Assembly (NCBI RefSeq): GCF_040643635.1
Contig: NZ_JBEYUS010000002.1
Location: 62,001-126,000 of the forward strand
Origin: Saccharopolyspora_C sp040643635
GTDB lineage: Bacteria; Actinomycetota; Actinomycetes; Mycobacteriales; Pseudonocardiaceae
Direction: 5' to 3'
Length of the DNA: 64,000 nucleotides
The notes under the pieces are model-generated. The model saw nothing but the letters and a program-made list of their open reading frames with translations. It made no database searches and had not been told where the DNA came from. Made by a program: the position numbers and the translations under genes. Position 1 is the first letter of the stretch. Each line of letters opens with the position of its first letter. Below are positions 25,598 to 34,843 of the stretch, in pieces.

Positions 25598-25665
25598 CCG
25601 GCTGACCGTCCTGACCGGCTGACCGTCCTGACCGGCTGACCGTCCTGACCGGCTGACCGTCCTGA
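25598..25665. repeat. Minisatellite: four perfect 17-bp units
   Basis: CCGGCTGACCGTCCTGA is repeated four times without change between the convergent GNAT and lhr genes. Flanking sequence (CCGGCTGACC, CCGGCCGACC) looks like further degenerate units. Confidence 0.9.
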
Positions 25666-25698
25666 TCGGACGACGACCCGGACGGCCCGGCGGGTTGG

Positions 25699-28600
25699 TC
25701 ACGCGCGGAGGCGGAGGCCCTTCGGCGTGGGGCGGAACCCCGCCTCGGTGAGCACCTCCGCCAGCCGCGACCCCCACGCGTCCTCGCCGTCGGCGCGCTG
25801 CACCACCAGCTGCTCCAGCCAGCCGTCCCGCACCGCCCGCGCGAGCCCGGCCGCCCCGGCGCGCAGCGCCTCCTCGTCCGCGGTGAACGACAGCAGCGAC
25901 TTCCCGCCGCGCTCCACGTACAGCACGGCCGATCCGGCTACCAGCACCACCAGCGAACCCGCCTTGCGGCCGGGGCGGTGCCGGGTGCCGCCGACCGCGT
26001 CCGGCCACGGCAGCGCCGCGCCGTACGGCTGCGCCGGGTCCGCGGCCGCCAGCACCAGCGCGTCCCCCGCCGCGGACTCCCGGTCGTCCGGGCCGGACAG
26101 CGCGCGCACCCGGTCGATCGCCCCGGGGACCGCGAACTGCGCCGCGCCCAGACCTTCCACCACGTAGCCGCGGCGGCACCGGCCGGACTCCTCCATCGCG
26201 CGCAACACCTTGTACACCGCGGAAAAACCACCGGCGACCCGCTCGGCCTCCAACGCGCCGCGGGTCAGCACGCCGTGGCGCTCCAGGAAGGACTCGGCCC
26301 GCGCGTGCGCCCGGCGCGTCGGCTCCGGCGCCGGGGTCGGTGCCAGCGACCAGCGCCCGGACACCGCGGGCGGGCCGCTGCGGCTCGGCATCGCGGGCCG
26401 CCCGGCGCGCAACCGCGCGTACCGGCCGCGCGGTGCGCCGCGGCGCGGTTTGTGCGCCGCCCCCTTGCCGGACACGAGCGCCCGCAGCGGCGCCAGCGTG
26501 TCGTTGGTGACCCGGCCGGACCACACCAGGTCCCACAGCGCCGCGATCACCGCGTCGTCGGCCGGCACCTGCTCGCCGCGCTCCACCAGCACCGCGCCCG
26601 CCCGGTCCGCCAACGCCCGGAAGAACTGCGCTCCACCGTCCAAAGTGGACAAGAGGGCGTCGTGCAGCGGGCTCTCCGCCGCGGCCTCCGGCAGGTCGGG
26701 CAGCAGCAGGTCCGCCACGTCCGCCGGGGCGAGCGCGATCCAGCCGTCCCCACCGGCCAGCGCCCCCGACCCGACCCAGGACACCTCACCGGTCGAGGTC
26801 AGCTCGTCGAGCAGCGCGGGCGAGTACCCGGGCAGCCGGGCGGGCAGCACCAGGGACTCCAGCGCGCTCGCCGGGATCGGCGCCCCCGCCAGCTGCTCCA
26901 CCACCGCGTACACGTCGTCCACCGTCGGCGCCGTCCGCAACCGGGCGCCCACGCCGTGCCACGCGGGCAGGAACCGGCCCAGCGCCGCCGGTTCGACCGG
27001 TTCCACCTCGGCGCGCAGCCGGGCCAGCGAACCGCGCCGCAACCGGCGCAGCACCTCGGCGTCGCAGTACTCCAGCGCACCGCCGCCCCCGGCCTCCAGC
27101 GGCCGCAGCTCGCCGCGCACCAACCGGCCCGATCCGGCCAGCCGGTCCAGCACGTCGTGCACCACGGCCACCCCCAGGCCGAACCGGCGGGCCGCCGCCT
27201 CGGCGGGGAACGGGCCGCGGCAGCGGGCGAACCGGATCAGCAGCTCGCCCAGCGGATCGGCGACCGGCTCGGTGAACGCCTCCGGCACCCCCACCGGGAG
27301 CGCCACGCCCAGCGCGTCCCGCACCTTGCCCGCGTCCTCGATCGCGATCCACCGGGCCTCCCCGGCGATGCGCACCTCCAGCGCGCGCCGCTGCGCCCGC
27401 AGTTCCGCCAGCCACTCCGGCCGGACGCCGCGCTCCTCCGCCTCCGCGGTGGACAGGTCGCCGAGGAACCGCAGCAGGTCCGCCGCGGACTCGGCGTCCT
27501 TCGCGCGCCGCTCCGGATCGAGGCGCTGCAGCTGCCGCTCGACCTCGGCGACCACCTCCGGATCCAGCAGCTCGCGCAACGCCTCCGAACCGAGCAGCTC
27601 CGCCAGCAGCGTCGGGTCCAGGCTTAACGCCGCCGACCGCCGCTCCGCCAGCGGCGCGTCCGTCTCGTACAGGAACATGCCGATGTAGCCGAACAGCAGG
27701 CTGCGCGCGAACGGCGACGGCGACGGCGTCTCCACCTCCACCACCCGCACCCGGCGGGACGCGACCTGCGACATCAGCTCGACCAGGCCGGGGACGTCGT
27801 AGACGTCCTGCACGCACTCGCGCAGCGCCTCCAGCACGATCGGGAACTGCTCGTACTGCGCGGCCACGGCCAGCAGTTGCGCGGACCGCTGGCGCTGCTG
27901 CCACAGCGGGGAGCGCTTCCCCGGATCGCGCCGCGGCAGCAGCAGCGCCCGCGCCGCGCACTCCCGGAACCGGGCGGCGAACAGCGCCGAACCACCCACC
28001 TCGTCCGTGACGATCCGCTGCACCTCGTCCGGGGACAGCAGCACGTCCTCGGCGCTGGGCAGCACGTCCGCGCCCCCCTCGTCCAGCGCGTCGGCGAGCC
28101 GCACCACGATGCCGTCGTCCGAGGACGCCACCTGCGGATCGATGCCGCGCCGCTCCCGCAGCCGGGCACCGATCGCCAGCCCCCACGGTCCGTTGACCTG
28201 CGCGCCGAACGGCGAGTGCACCACCATCCGCCAGTCGCCGAGCTCGTCGCGGAACCGCTCCACCACGATCGTGCGGTCGTCCGGGACGTGCCGCGTCGCG
28301 GCCCGCTGCTCGGCCAGGTACGCCAGCAGGTTGTCCCGCGCCCACTCGTCCAGCCCGGCCCGCGACATCCGCTCGATCGCGTCCTCCCGGTCCGCGGCCA
28401 CCAGCTCCCGCACGAACGCGCCCAGCGCACGGCCCAGCTCCAGCGGGCGGCCCGGCGAATCGCCCTTCCAGAACGGCATCCGCGCCGCCCGGCCGGGAGC
28501 GGGCACCACGATCACCCGGTCGTGGGTGATGTCCTGGACCTGCCAGGACGAGGTGCCCAGCAGGAACGTGTCGCCCACCCGCGATTCGTAGACCATCTCC

Positions 28601-30279
28601 TCGTCCAGCTCGCCGACCCGCACCCCGCCGCGACCGGCCTCCTCGTCGCCCGGCGTCGTCACCGTGAACAGGCCGCGGTCCGGGATGGTGCCGCCCGAGG
28701 TCACCGCGAGCCGCTGCGCGCCCGGCCTGGCCCGCAGCTCGTCCTGCACCCGGTCCCACACGACGCGCGCCCGCAGTTCGCCGAACTCCTCGCTCGGGTA
28801 GCGGCCCGCCAGCATGTCCAGCACCGCGTACAGCGCTGAGTCCGGCAGTCCCGCGAACGGCGCCGCCCGCCGCACCACCCGCGCCAGCGACTCCAGCGGC
28901 CACGGCTCCACCGCCACCATCGCCACCACCTGCTGGGCCAGCACGTCCAGCGGATTGCGGGGGAACGACAACGACTCGATGAGCCCGGCCGCCATCCGCT
29001 CCGCCACCACCGCGCAGCTCACCAGGTCACCGCGGAACTTCGGGAACACCACCCCGCGCGACACCGCGCCCACCTGGTGCCCGGCGCGCCCGACGCGCTG
29101 CATCCCGGACGCCACGCTCGGCGGCGCCTCCACCTGGACCACCAGGTCCACCGCGCCCATGTCGATGCCCAGCTCCAGCGAGGACGTCGCTACCACGCAC
29201 GGCAACCGGCCGGACTTGAGCTCCTCCTCCACGGCGGAGCGCTGCTCCTTCGACATGGAGCCGTGGTGCGCCCGCGCCACCACCACCGCCGCGCCCGTGG
29301 TGATCCCGGAACCGCCGACGGCCTCCGCGGGGAACCGGTCCGGCTCGGCGTCCTCCCCGGCGCGTTCGGAGGCGAGCTCGTTGATGCCCGCGGTGAGCCG
29401 TTCGGCGAGCCGCCGCGAATTCGCGAACACGATCGTCGAGCGGTGCTGACCGACCAGGTCCAGCACGCGTTCCTGCACCGACGGCCAGATGGAGGTGCGC
29501 GGCTGCTCGCCCGCGGCCGGGCCGTCCACTTCGCCGGTCTGCTGCCCGAGCTCGGCGAGGTCCGGGACCGGCACCTCCACGGTCACCTCGACCTGCTTGG
29601 GGTGCTCGGGCTGCACGGTCCGCACCGGACGGCCCCCGCAGAGGAAGGTGCCGACCTCCGAGACCGGCCGCACCGTCGCCGACAGCCCGATGCGCTGCGC
29701 GGGCGCGGGCAGCAGTTCGTCCAGCCGTTCCAGCGACAGCGCCAGGTGTGCGCCGCGCTTGGTGCCCGCCACCGCGTGCACCTCGTCCACGATCACCGTC
29801 TCCACTCCGCGCAGCGATTCCCGCGCGGCCGAGGTGAGCAGCAGGAACAGCGACTCGGGCGTGGTCACCAGCACATCGGGGGGAGTGCGGTTGAACGAGC
29901 GCCGCTCGGCGGCCGGGGTGTCGCCGGTGCGCATGCCCACCCGGATCTCCGGCGGTGCGGTGCCGCGGCGCTGCGCGGCCTGCCGGATGCCGGCCAGCGG
30001 GGCTCGGAGGTTGCGCTCCACGTCCACCGCCAGCGCCTTCAGCGGTGACACGTACAGCACGCGGCAGCGCCGCTTCGGGTCCTCCGGCGGTGGTTCGGCG
30101 GCCAGGCCGTCCAGCGCGGACAGGAACGCGGCCAACGTCTTGCCGGAGCCGGTGGGCGCCACGACCAGCGCGTGCTCCCCGGCGCCGATCGCCCGCCACG
30201 CCCCGTCCTGCGCCTGCGTCGGCGCGTCGAAGGCGCCTCGGAACCAGTCGCGGGTGGCAGGGGAAAAGCGATCCAGCAC
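25699..30279 (-). CDS. lhr: ATP-dependent helicase Lhr (large form)
   Basis: 1,526 residues from the GTG at 30279, which has GGAGG about 9 nt upstream; GTG 30288 is possible. A superfamily 2 3'-5' DNA translocase and RNA:DNA helicase implicated in DNA repair. Motif I APTGSGKT (41-48), motif II DEVH (165-168), motif III SAT, motif VI 'GMQRVGRAGH'. The helicase core is followed by winged-helix and Lhr-specific domains and the long actinobacterial C-terminal module, ending 'GFRPTPKGLRLRA'. M. smegmatis Lhr is about 1,500 residues. It stands alone between two repeat regions, close to the DUF3046-recA block. Confidence 0.95.
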   Translation of the reverse strand: MLDRFSPATRDWFRGAFDAPTQAQDGAWRAIGAGEHALVVAPTGSGKTLAAFLSALDGLAAEPPPEDPKRRCRVLYVSPLKALAVDVERNLRAPLAGIRQAAQRRGTAPPEIRVGMRTGDTPAAERRSFNRTPPDVLVTTPESLFLLLTSAARESLRGVETVIVDEVHAVAGTKRGAHLALSLERLDELLPAPAQRIGLSATVRPVSEVGTFLCGGRPVRTVQPEHPKQVEVTVEVPVPDLAELGQQTGEVDGPAAGEQPRTSIWPSVQERVLDLVGQHRSTIVFANSRRLAERLTAGINELASERAGEDAEPDRFPAEAVGGSGITTGAAVVVARAHHGSMSKEQRSAVEEELKSGRLPCVVATSSLELGIDMGAVDLVVQVEAPPSVASGMQRVGRAGHQVGAVSRGVVFPKFRGDLVSCAVVAERMAAGLIESLSFPRNPLDVLAQQVVAMVAVEPWPLESLARVVRRAAPFAGLPDSALYAVLDMLAGRYPSEEFGELRARVVWDRVQDELRARPGAQRLAVTSGGTIPDRGLFTVTTPGDEEAGRGGVRVGELDEEMVYESRVGDTFLLGTSSWQVQDITHDRVIVVPAPGRAARMPFWKGDSPGRPLELGRALGAFVRELVAADREDAIERMSRAGLDEWARDNLLAYLAEQRAATRHVPDDRTIVVERFRDELGDWRMVVHSPFGAQVNGPWGLAIGARLRERRGIDPQVASSDDGIVVRLADALDEGGADVLPSAEDVLLSPDEVQRIVTDEVGGSALFAARFRECAARALLLPRRDPGKRSPLWQQRQRSAQLLAVAAQYEQFPIVLEALRECVQDVYDVPGLVELMSQVASRRVRVVEVETPSPSPFARSLLFGYIGMFLYETDAPLAERRSAALSLDPTLLAELLGSEALRELLDPEVVAEVERQLQRLDPERRAKDAESAADLLRFLGDLSTAEAEERGVRPEWLAELRAQRRALEVRIAGEARWIAIEDAGKVRDALGVALPVGVPEAFTEPVADPLGELLIRFARCRGPFPAEAAARRFGLGVAVVHDVLDRLAGSGRLVRGELRPLEAGGGGALEYCDAEVLRRLRRGSLARLRAEVEPVEPAALGRFLPAWHGVGARLRTAPTVDDVYAVVEQLAGAPIPASALESLVLPARLPGYSPALLDELTSTGEVSWVGSGALAGGDGWIALAPADVADLLLPDLPEAAAESPLHDALLSTLDGGAQFFRALADRAGAVLVERGEQVPADDAVIAALWDLVWSGRVTNDTLAPLRALVSGKGAAHKPRRGAPRGRYARLRAGRPAMPSRSGPPAVSGRWSLAPTPAPEPTRRAHARAESFLERHGVLTRGALEAERVAGGFSAVYKVLRAMEESGRCRRGYVVEGLGAAQFAVPGAIDRVRALSGPDDRESAAGDALVLAAADPAQPYGAALPWPDAVGGTRHRPGRKAGSLVVLVAGSAVLYVERGGKSLLSFTADEEALRAGAAGLARAVRDGWLEQLVVQRADGEDAWGSRLAEVLTEAGFRPTPKGLRLRA

Positions 30280-30395
30280 GTCGTCCACCCCTCCATGCTG
30301 AACCAGCGCACCGACACCGGCCCCGGCCACCGACCGCGCCGACCAGCGGAACGCCGTTCGCCGGGCGCAGAGCTCACCCGGCGGAGAGCGTCGTC

Positions 30396-30552
30396 GTCCT
30401 GTCAGCGGCGAAGCCGCTGAGCAGCGACCACCCGAGCAACCGGCACCGCCGCGGGTTCTCAGCTGGTCCCTCGCGAGGACAGCGTTTTCGCATGTGGCGG
30501 AGCCACCTGCGAAAACGATCCCGCAGCGAGGGGCCAGCTGAGGTTCCGCCAC
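30396..30552 (-). repeat. Dispersed intergenic element, copy C (157 bp, best-paired fold)
   Basis: The outer stem CTCAGCTGG (30458-30466) pairs with CCAGCTGAG (30534-30542), and next to it are GCGAGG/CCTCGC-type stems. The core stem CGTTTTCGCA (30483-30492) pairs perfectly with TGCGAAAACG (30508-30517), with an inner GTGGC/GCCAC. A separate hairpin TCAGCGGC-GAA-GCCGCTGA lies at the left end. It occupies most of the 30280-30592 gap behind the lhr start. Confidence 0.9.
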
Positions 30553-30592
30553 TCGACCGCTGATCAAGACGAGCCGGACCCCGGGAAAGAGT

Positions 30593-30709
30593 TCAGCGGC
30601 GGCGGTTGTGCCAGAGCCAGCGGAGGGTGACGACTATCGCGGCCAGCAACATCGCCGCGATCACCAGCTGTCCCAGCGGGCTGGAGAGCCCGGTCGGGTC
30701 CGCTTGCAT
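30593..30709 (-). CDS. Small single-span membrane protein (38 aa)
   Basis: From ATG 30709 with GAGGTG 7-8 nt upstream. The predicted peptide is MQADPTGLSSPLG, then a strong membrane helix (QLVIAAMLLAAIVVTLRWLW), then a basic HNRRR end. The Shine-Dalgarno sequence and membrane-helix-plus-basic-tail design suggest a real small gene divergent from the DUF3046 gene. It is too short for homology claims. Confidence 0.55.
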   Translation of the reverse strand: MQADPTGLSSPLGQLVIAAMLLAAIVVTLRWLWHNRRR

Positions 30710-30747
30710 CGGCAGCACACCTCGACGGTACCCGGCCGGGCCCTCGG

Positions 30748-30753
30748 TAGGCT
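30748..30753 (+). promoter_or_regulatory. -10 element TAGGCT of a leaderless transcript (DUF3046 gene)
   Basis: TAGGCT is followed by 7 nt (GGTCGCG) and the ATG at 30761. Confidence 0.5.
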
Positions 30754-30760
30754 GGTCGCG

Positions 30761-30955
30761 ATGCGACACACCGATTTCCGCGAACGCATGGCCGACGAGT
30801 TCGGCAGGCTGCGCGCCGAGATGCTCGCCGAGGACCACGTGATGTCGGAGCTCGGTGGCCGCACGGCGGACCAGGCCTTGGAGGCCGGTTTCTCGCCGAA
30901 GCAGGTGTGGCTGGCGCTGTGCGACGTCTTCGAGGTGCCGGCCGCGCGCCGCTGA
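30761..30955 (+). CDS. DUF3046 family protein (Rv2738c-like)
   Basis: 64 residues, acidic and helical: MRHTDFRERMADEFG, then 'AEDHVMSELGGRTADQALEAGFSPKQVWLALCDVFEVPAARR'. This is the short protein found next to recA across actinobacteria (Rv2738c in M. tuberculosis). The final segment resembles a small helix-turn-helix-like bundle, but its function is unknown. It reads in the same direction as recA, 237 bp upstream, with its own leaderless promoter. Confidence 0.88.
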   Translation: MRHTDFRERMADEFGRLRAEMLAEDHVMSELGGRTADQALEAGFSPKQVWLALCDVFEVPAARR

Positions 30956-31019
30956 TCCGCTGCTCCGGCGGCCGTTCTTCACACGCAAGGGTGACGCGGT
31001 TGGCGTGTCGGCTCGATGA

Positions 31020-31042
31020 TCGAACATCCGTTCGCCTATGAT
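31020..31042 (+). promoter_or_regulatory. recA promoter with LexA (SOS) box
   Basis: TCGAACATCCGTTCGC (31020-31035) matches the SOS consensus except for its last base. It is followed immediately by a near-consensus -10 TATGAT (31037-31042). LexA bound here would cover the -10/-35 region, giving damage-inducible recA. The leader to the ATG is about 145 nt. Confidence 0.7.
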
Positions 31043-31192
31043 CGGATGCGCGGACCGGACCTCGGGATTCCACCGGCCCCGTCGCTCGGAACACGGGCGA
31101 CCGGGTGGCCAGGGCATCCACCGGAGTGTCGGTCCCACCCCGTAGCGTCGTGCGCACACGACGAAGTCCGACTTGACCGAGGTGGACCCCCG

Positions 31193-32239
<1,047 letters not shown>

Positions 32240-32247
32240 GCCTGCTC

Positions 32248-33090
32248 GTGCCGGAAGACGACGACTACGCCCGATCATCCGGGGACGCCGAGTCCTCCCG
32301 GACCGGTTCCCGCGGTCAGCGGGCCGGTTCGGCGGGCCGACGGCGCAGCGGCGGTTCCGGTGGGCGAGGCGTGTGGCGCAGCACGGACCACGCGCCCCGT
32401 TCGCCGGACGGCGCCGCGGAACCGGAGTCCGCGGCGGGTGCGCCGGGCGACGACTCCGCCCGCTCCGAGTTCGTGTCGGCGGACGGTTCCGCCGCGCGCA
32501 CCGGGAAGCGACGTCGCCGCAGCGAGCTGACCGCCGACGAGCCCGAGCCCGCACCGAGCGATCAGCGGAGCGGGCGGCGCCGGGAGGAGCGGCCGCCCGG
32601 CGTGCCGCAGTCCCCGGAGGCCACGGCCCGCGACGTCGTGTACCGACTGCTGGCGGTGCGCGCCCGCAGCCGATCCGAACTGCGGAACGCCTTGCTGCGC
32701 AAGGAGATCGACGAGGACGTCGCGGACGCGGTGCTGCAGAAGTTCGTCGACGCGGGCCTGGTCGACGACGCCGAGTTCGCCGAGGCCTGGGTGCACGAGC
32801 GGCAGCGCAACCAGGGCTTGGGCCGCAAGGCACTGGGCTACGAACTGCGGCGCAAGGGCGTCGACGAGCACCTCGTCGCCGAAGCCCTCTCCGCGGTGGA
32901 CCCGGACGCCGAGGAGGAGCGGGCGCGGGAACTGGTGCGCCGCAAGCTCCGCTCGGCCCGGGTGGACGACCCGGAGAAGCTGCTGCGCCGGCTGGTCGGG
33001 ATGCTCGCGCGGAAGGGCTATCCCGAAGGCCTCGCCTTCCGGGTGGCCAAGGACGAGCTCGGCCGAGCGGACGAGCCGGACCTGCCCTGA
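32248..33090 (+). CDS. recX: Regulatory protein RecX
   Basis: 280 residues, GTG start 8 bp after recA, so cotranscribed. Inhibits RecA filament growth. The RecX fold starts near residue 125: 'ARDVVYRLLAVRARSRSELRNALLRKEID', then 'VLQKFVDAGLVDDAEFAEAWVHERQRNQGLGRKALGYELRRKGVD' and a third helical repeat 'KLLRRLVGMLARKGYPEGLAFRVAKDEL'. The first 120 residues are low-complexity, Ser/Arg/Gly-rich and probably disordered, an unusually long N-terminal extension for a family usually about 150-180 residues long. Confidence 0.93.
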   Translation: MPEDDDYARSSGDAESSRTGSRGQRAGSAGRRRSGGSGGRGVWRSTDHAPRSPDGAAEPESAAGAPGDDSARSEFVSADGSAARTGKRRRRSELTADEPEPAPSDQRSGRRREERPPGVPQSPEATARDVVYRLLAVRARSRSELRNALLRKEIDEDVADAVLQKFVDAGLVDDAEFAEAWVHERQRNQGLGRKALGYELRRKGVDEHLVAEALSAVDPDAEEERARELVRRKLRSARVDDPEKLLRRLVGMLARKGYPEGLAFRVAKDELGRADEPDLP

Positions 33091-33153
33091 GCGCGGGAAC
33101 GGCGCGGTCCGGCACGTCGGACGGGGTGACGTAGCACGCGCCCGGCGGGCGGA

Positions 33154-33169
33154 ACCGGAGATCTCCGGT
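33154..33169. promoter_or_regulatory. 16-bp perfect palindrome before the HAD gene
   Basis: ACCGGAGATCTCCGGT is followed 6 bp later by TAGGCT (33176-33181), a possible -10, so a protein bound here would sit in the -35 region. A 15/16 match (ACCGGCGATCTCCGGT) lies at 5311-5326, between aroG and the DeoR gene. Confidence 0.4.
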
Positions 33170-33219
33170 CTTCGCTAGGCTGCCCGCTCGGACGTCCGGA
33201 GTCGAGGAACAGGGGTGAC

Positions 33220-33903
33220 ATGCGGGTCGGTGGTGGCGCGGACACGGCGGCACGGCACATCGTGTGGGACTGGAACGGCACGTTGCTCGACGACAACGAC
33301 GCCGTGGTCGCGGCGGTGAACGCGGTCTGCGCGGAGTTCGGCAGAGATCCGATCGACCTCGAGCACTGGCGATCGGTGTTCAGCCGCCCGCTGCAGCAGT
33401 GCTACGAGCGGCTGCTGGAGCGCCCGCTGACCGAGGCGGACTGGAACAAGCTCGACGTGCTGTACCACCAGCACTACCGGGAACTGCTGCACACGGCGCG
33501 GCTCGCCCCGGGCGTGCCGGACGAGCTGCGCACCTGGGCCGCGGCCGGCCGGACCCAGTCGTTGCTGTCGATGTGGTTCCACGACGAGCTGGTCCCGCTG
33601 ATCGCGCAGCTGGAGCTGGCGCCGTTGTTCGAGCGGGTCGACGGGCTGCGCACCGACGTCGGCGGCGGCGCCAAGGCCGAACACCTCGAACGCCACCTCG
33701 CGGCGCAGCGGCTGCACCCGGCGGACGTGGTGCTCATCGGGGACGTCCTCGACGACGCGCGCGCCGCCGAGCAGATCGGCACCGGCTGCGTGCTGGTGAC
33801 GACGGGCGTGATGAGCCGGTCCGCCCTGGAATCGGCGGGCGTGCCGGTCGTCGACTCCATCCCGGACGCCCTCGAACTGATCACCGAGGACCTCGCGGCC
33901 TGA
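33220..33903 (+). CDS. HAD-superfamily hydrolase (phosphoglycolate-phosphatase-like)
   Basis: 227 residues. The nucleophile motif is DWNGTLLDD (a D-x-N-G-T variant of D-x-D-G-T) near residue 17, and a helical cap follows. Motif II is probably the Ser/Thr of 'QSLLSMW', and motif IV is 'VLIGDVLDDARAA'. The second Asp of motif I, normally the general acid, is Asn here: a real departure from the usual HAD phosphatase pattern that could alter activity. It hydrolyses a small phosphorylated metabolite by family analogy. It stands alone with its own TAGGCT -10. Confidence 0.8.
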   Translation: MRVGGGADTAARHIVWDWNGTLLDDNDAVVAAVNAVCAEFGRDPIDLEHWRSVFSRPLQQCYERLLERPLTEADWNKLDVLYHQHYRELLHTARLAPGVPDELRTWAAAGRTQSLLSMWFHDELVPLIAQLELAPLFERVDGLRTDVGGGAKAEHLERHLAAQRLHPADVVLIGDVLDDARAAEQIGTGCVLVTTGVMSRSALESAGVPVVDSIPDALELITEDLAA

Positions 33904-33924
33904 CGGGGCAGACGACCTGACGAG

Positions 33925-34069
33925 TCTGACGGTCCTGACGGGTCTGACGGTCCCGACGGGCCTGACGGTCCGGACGGGCAGACGGGTCTGACCGACTCGA
34001 CCAACCTGACCGAACCGGCCGGACCGGTCGACCCGCCCGGACCGAAGCCGACCGAACCGAAGCCGACCG
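33925..34069. repeat. GAC-rich tandem repeats between convergent genes
   Basis: Three 18-bp units of the form (T/C)CTGACGGTCC(T/C/G)GACGGG occupy 33925-33978; farther on, ACCGAAGCCGACCGA is repeated at about 34040-34069. No gene is present. The motif resembles the 25.6-kb minisatellite (CTGACCGTCCTGA). Confidence 0.8.
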
Positions 34070-34073
34070 CCCG

Positions 34074-34817
34074 TCACCAGGTCGTCGGCGGCGAGGTCGT
34101 GACGATTCGCCGCCACGGCCCGTCGGGCACGTCGGACTCCGCCACGAAGCGCCAGTTCACCCGGTCCTGCGCGCCGTTGAGCCGGGTGAACCCGAGGCAG
34201 CCGTTCAACGCGGGCGAGACGTCCAGGCCCGCCCCGTTGAACCGGGTGTTCACCGGCCGCGCGTCGTCGTGCCCGAACACGTAGCGGGCGTCGTGGTATT
34301 CGGCCGGCCCCGCGTCCTGCACCTGCCCGAAGCAGACCGCACCGCCCCTGGTGAGCTGCACCCAGCGGTTCTTCAAGTAGCTGAACCCGCGATCGTGCTC
34401 GCGTCCCGCGTAGCCGGGGTCGCGGCTCCACGGCACCACGTCGGCGCGCTGCGCGAAGGCGACCGGATCGTTGAGGTCGTCGAACGGCAGGTCCAGGTAG
34501 AACGGGTTCTCCCGCGGGGCCATCCGGGTCGGGAAGTACCCGTTGCGCGCGGTGCGCGGTTCCGTCTCGCACCGCCCGCCGACCAGCACCCCGTCGCAAC
34601 CGCCGTAGTGCTCCTGCCACGCCGAGTCGTAGGTGGAGATCACCTGGCTGCCGTCCGAGGCGTCCGGGTCGAGCACTTCACCGACCCAGAACGTGGTCGC
34701 CACGATGCCGGTGTGCCAGGGGTAGGTGCGGCCGGGCACCGGTTCACCGCCCGCGCAGGACGCGGTGAGCAGGGCCGCGGCCAGGGCCGCCACCGCGCGC
34801 ATCCCCGGCGGCGGCAT
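34074..34817 (-). CDS. Putative secreted lipoprotein of unknown function
   Basis: 247 residues from ATG 34817 (GAGGTG upstream). Signal peptide with lipobox LLTASC (Cys21). The mature part holds several Cys residues ('YGGCDGVLVGGRCE', 'GAVCFGQVQDAG', 'ALNGCLGF') that may form disulfides, and many Trp/Tyr. I do not recognise the family. 'GRTYPWHTGIVATTFWVGEV' and 'NGYFPTRMAPRENPFYLDLPFDD' look like an enzymatic or binding fold. It lies 26 bp downstream of the deacetylase gene on the same strand, so the two are probably cotranscribed, suggesting cell-wall or polysaccharide work. Confidence 0.7.
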   Translation of the reverse strand: MPPPGMRAVAALAAALLTASCAGGEPVPGRTYPWHTGIVATTFWVGEVLDPDASDGSQVISTYDSAWQEHYGGCDGVLVGGRCETEPRTARNGYFPTRMAPRENPFYLDLPFDDLNDPVAFAQRADVVPWSRDPGYAGREHDRGFSYLKNRWVQLTRGGAVCFGQVQDAGPAEYHDARYVFGHDDARPVNTRFNGAGLDVSPALNGCLGFTRLNGAQDRVNWRFVAESDVPDGPWRRIVTTSPPTTW

Positions 34818-34843
34818 CCGCGTTCACCTCGTTCTCCGGTCGG

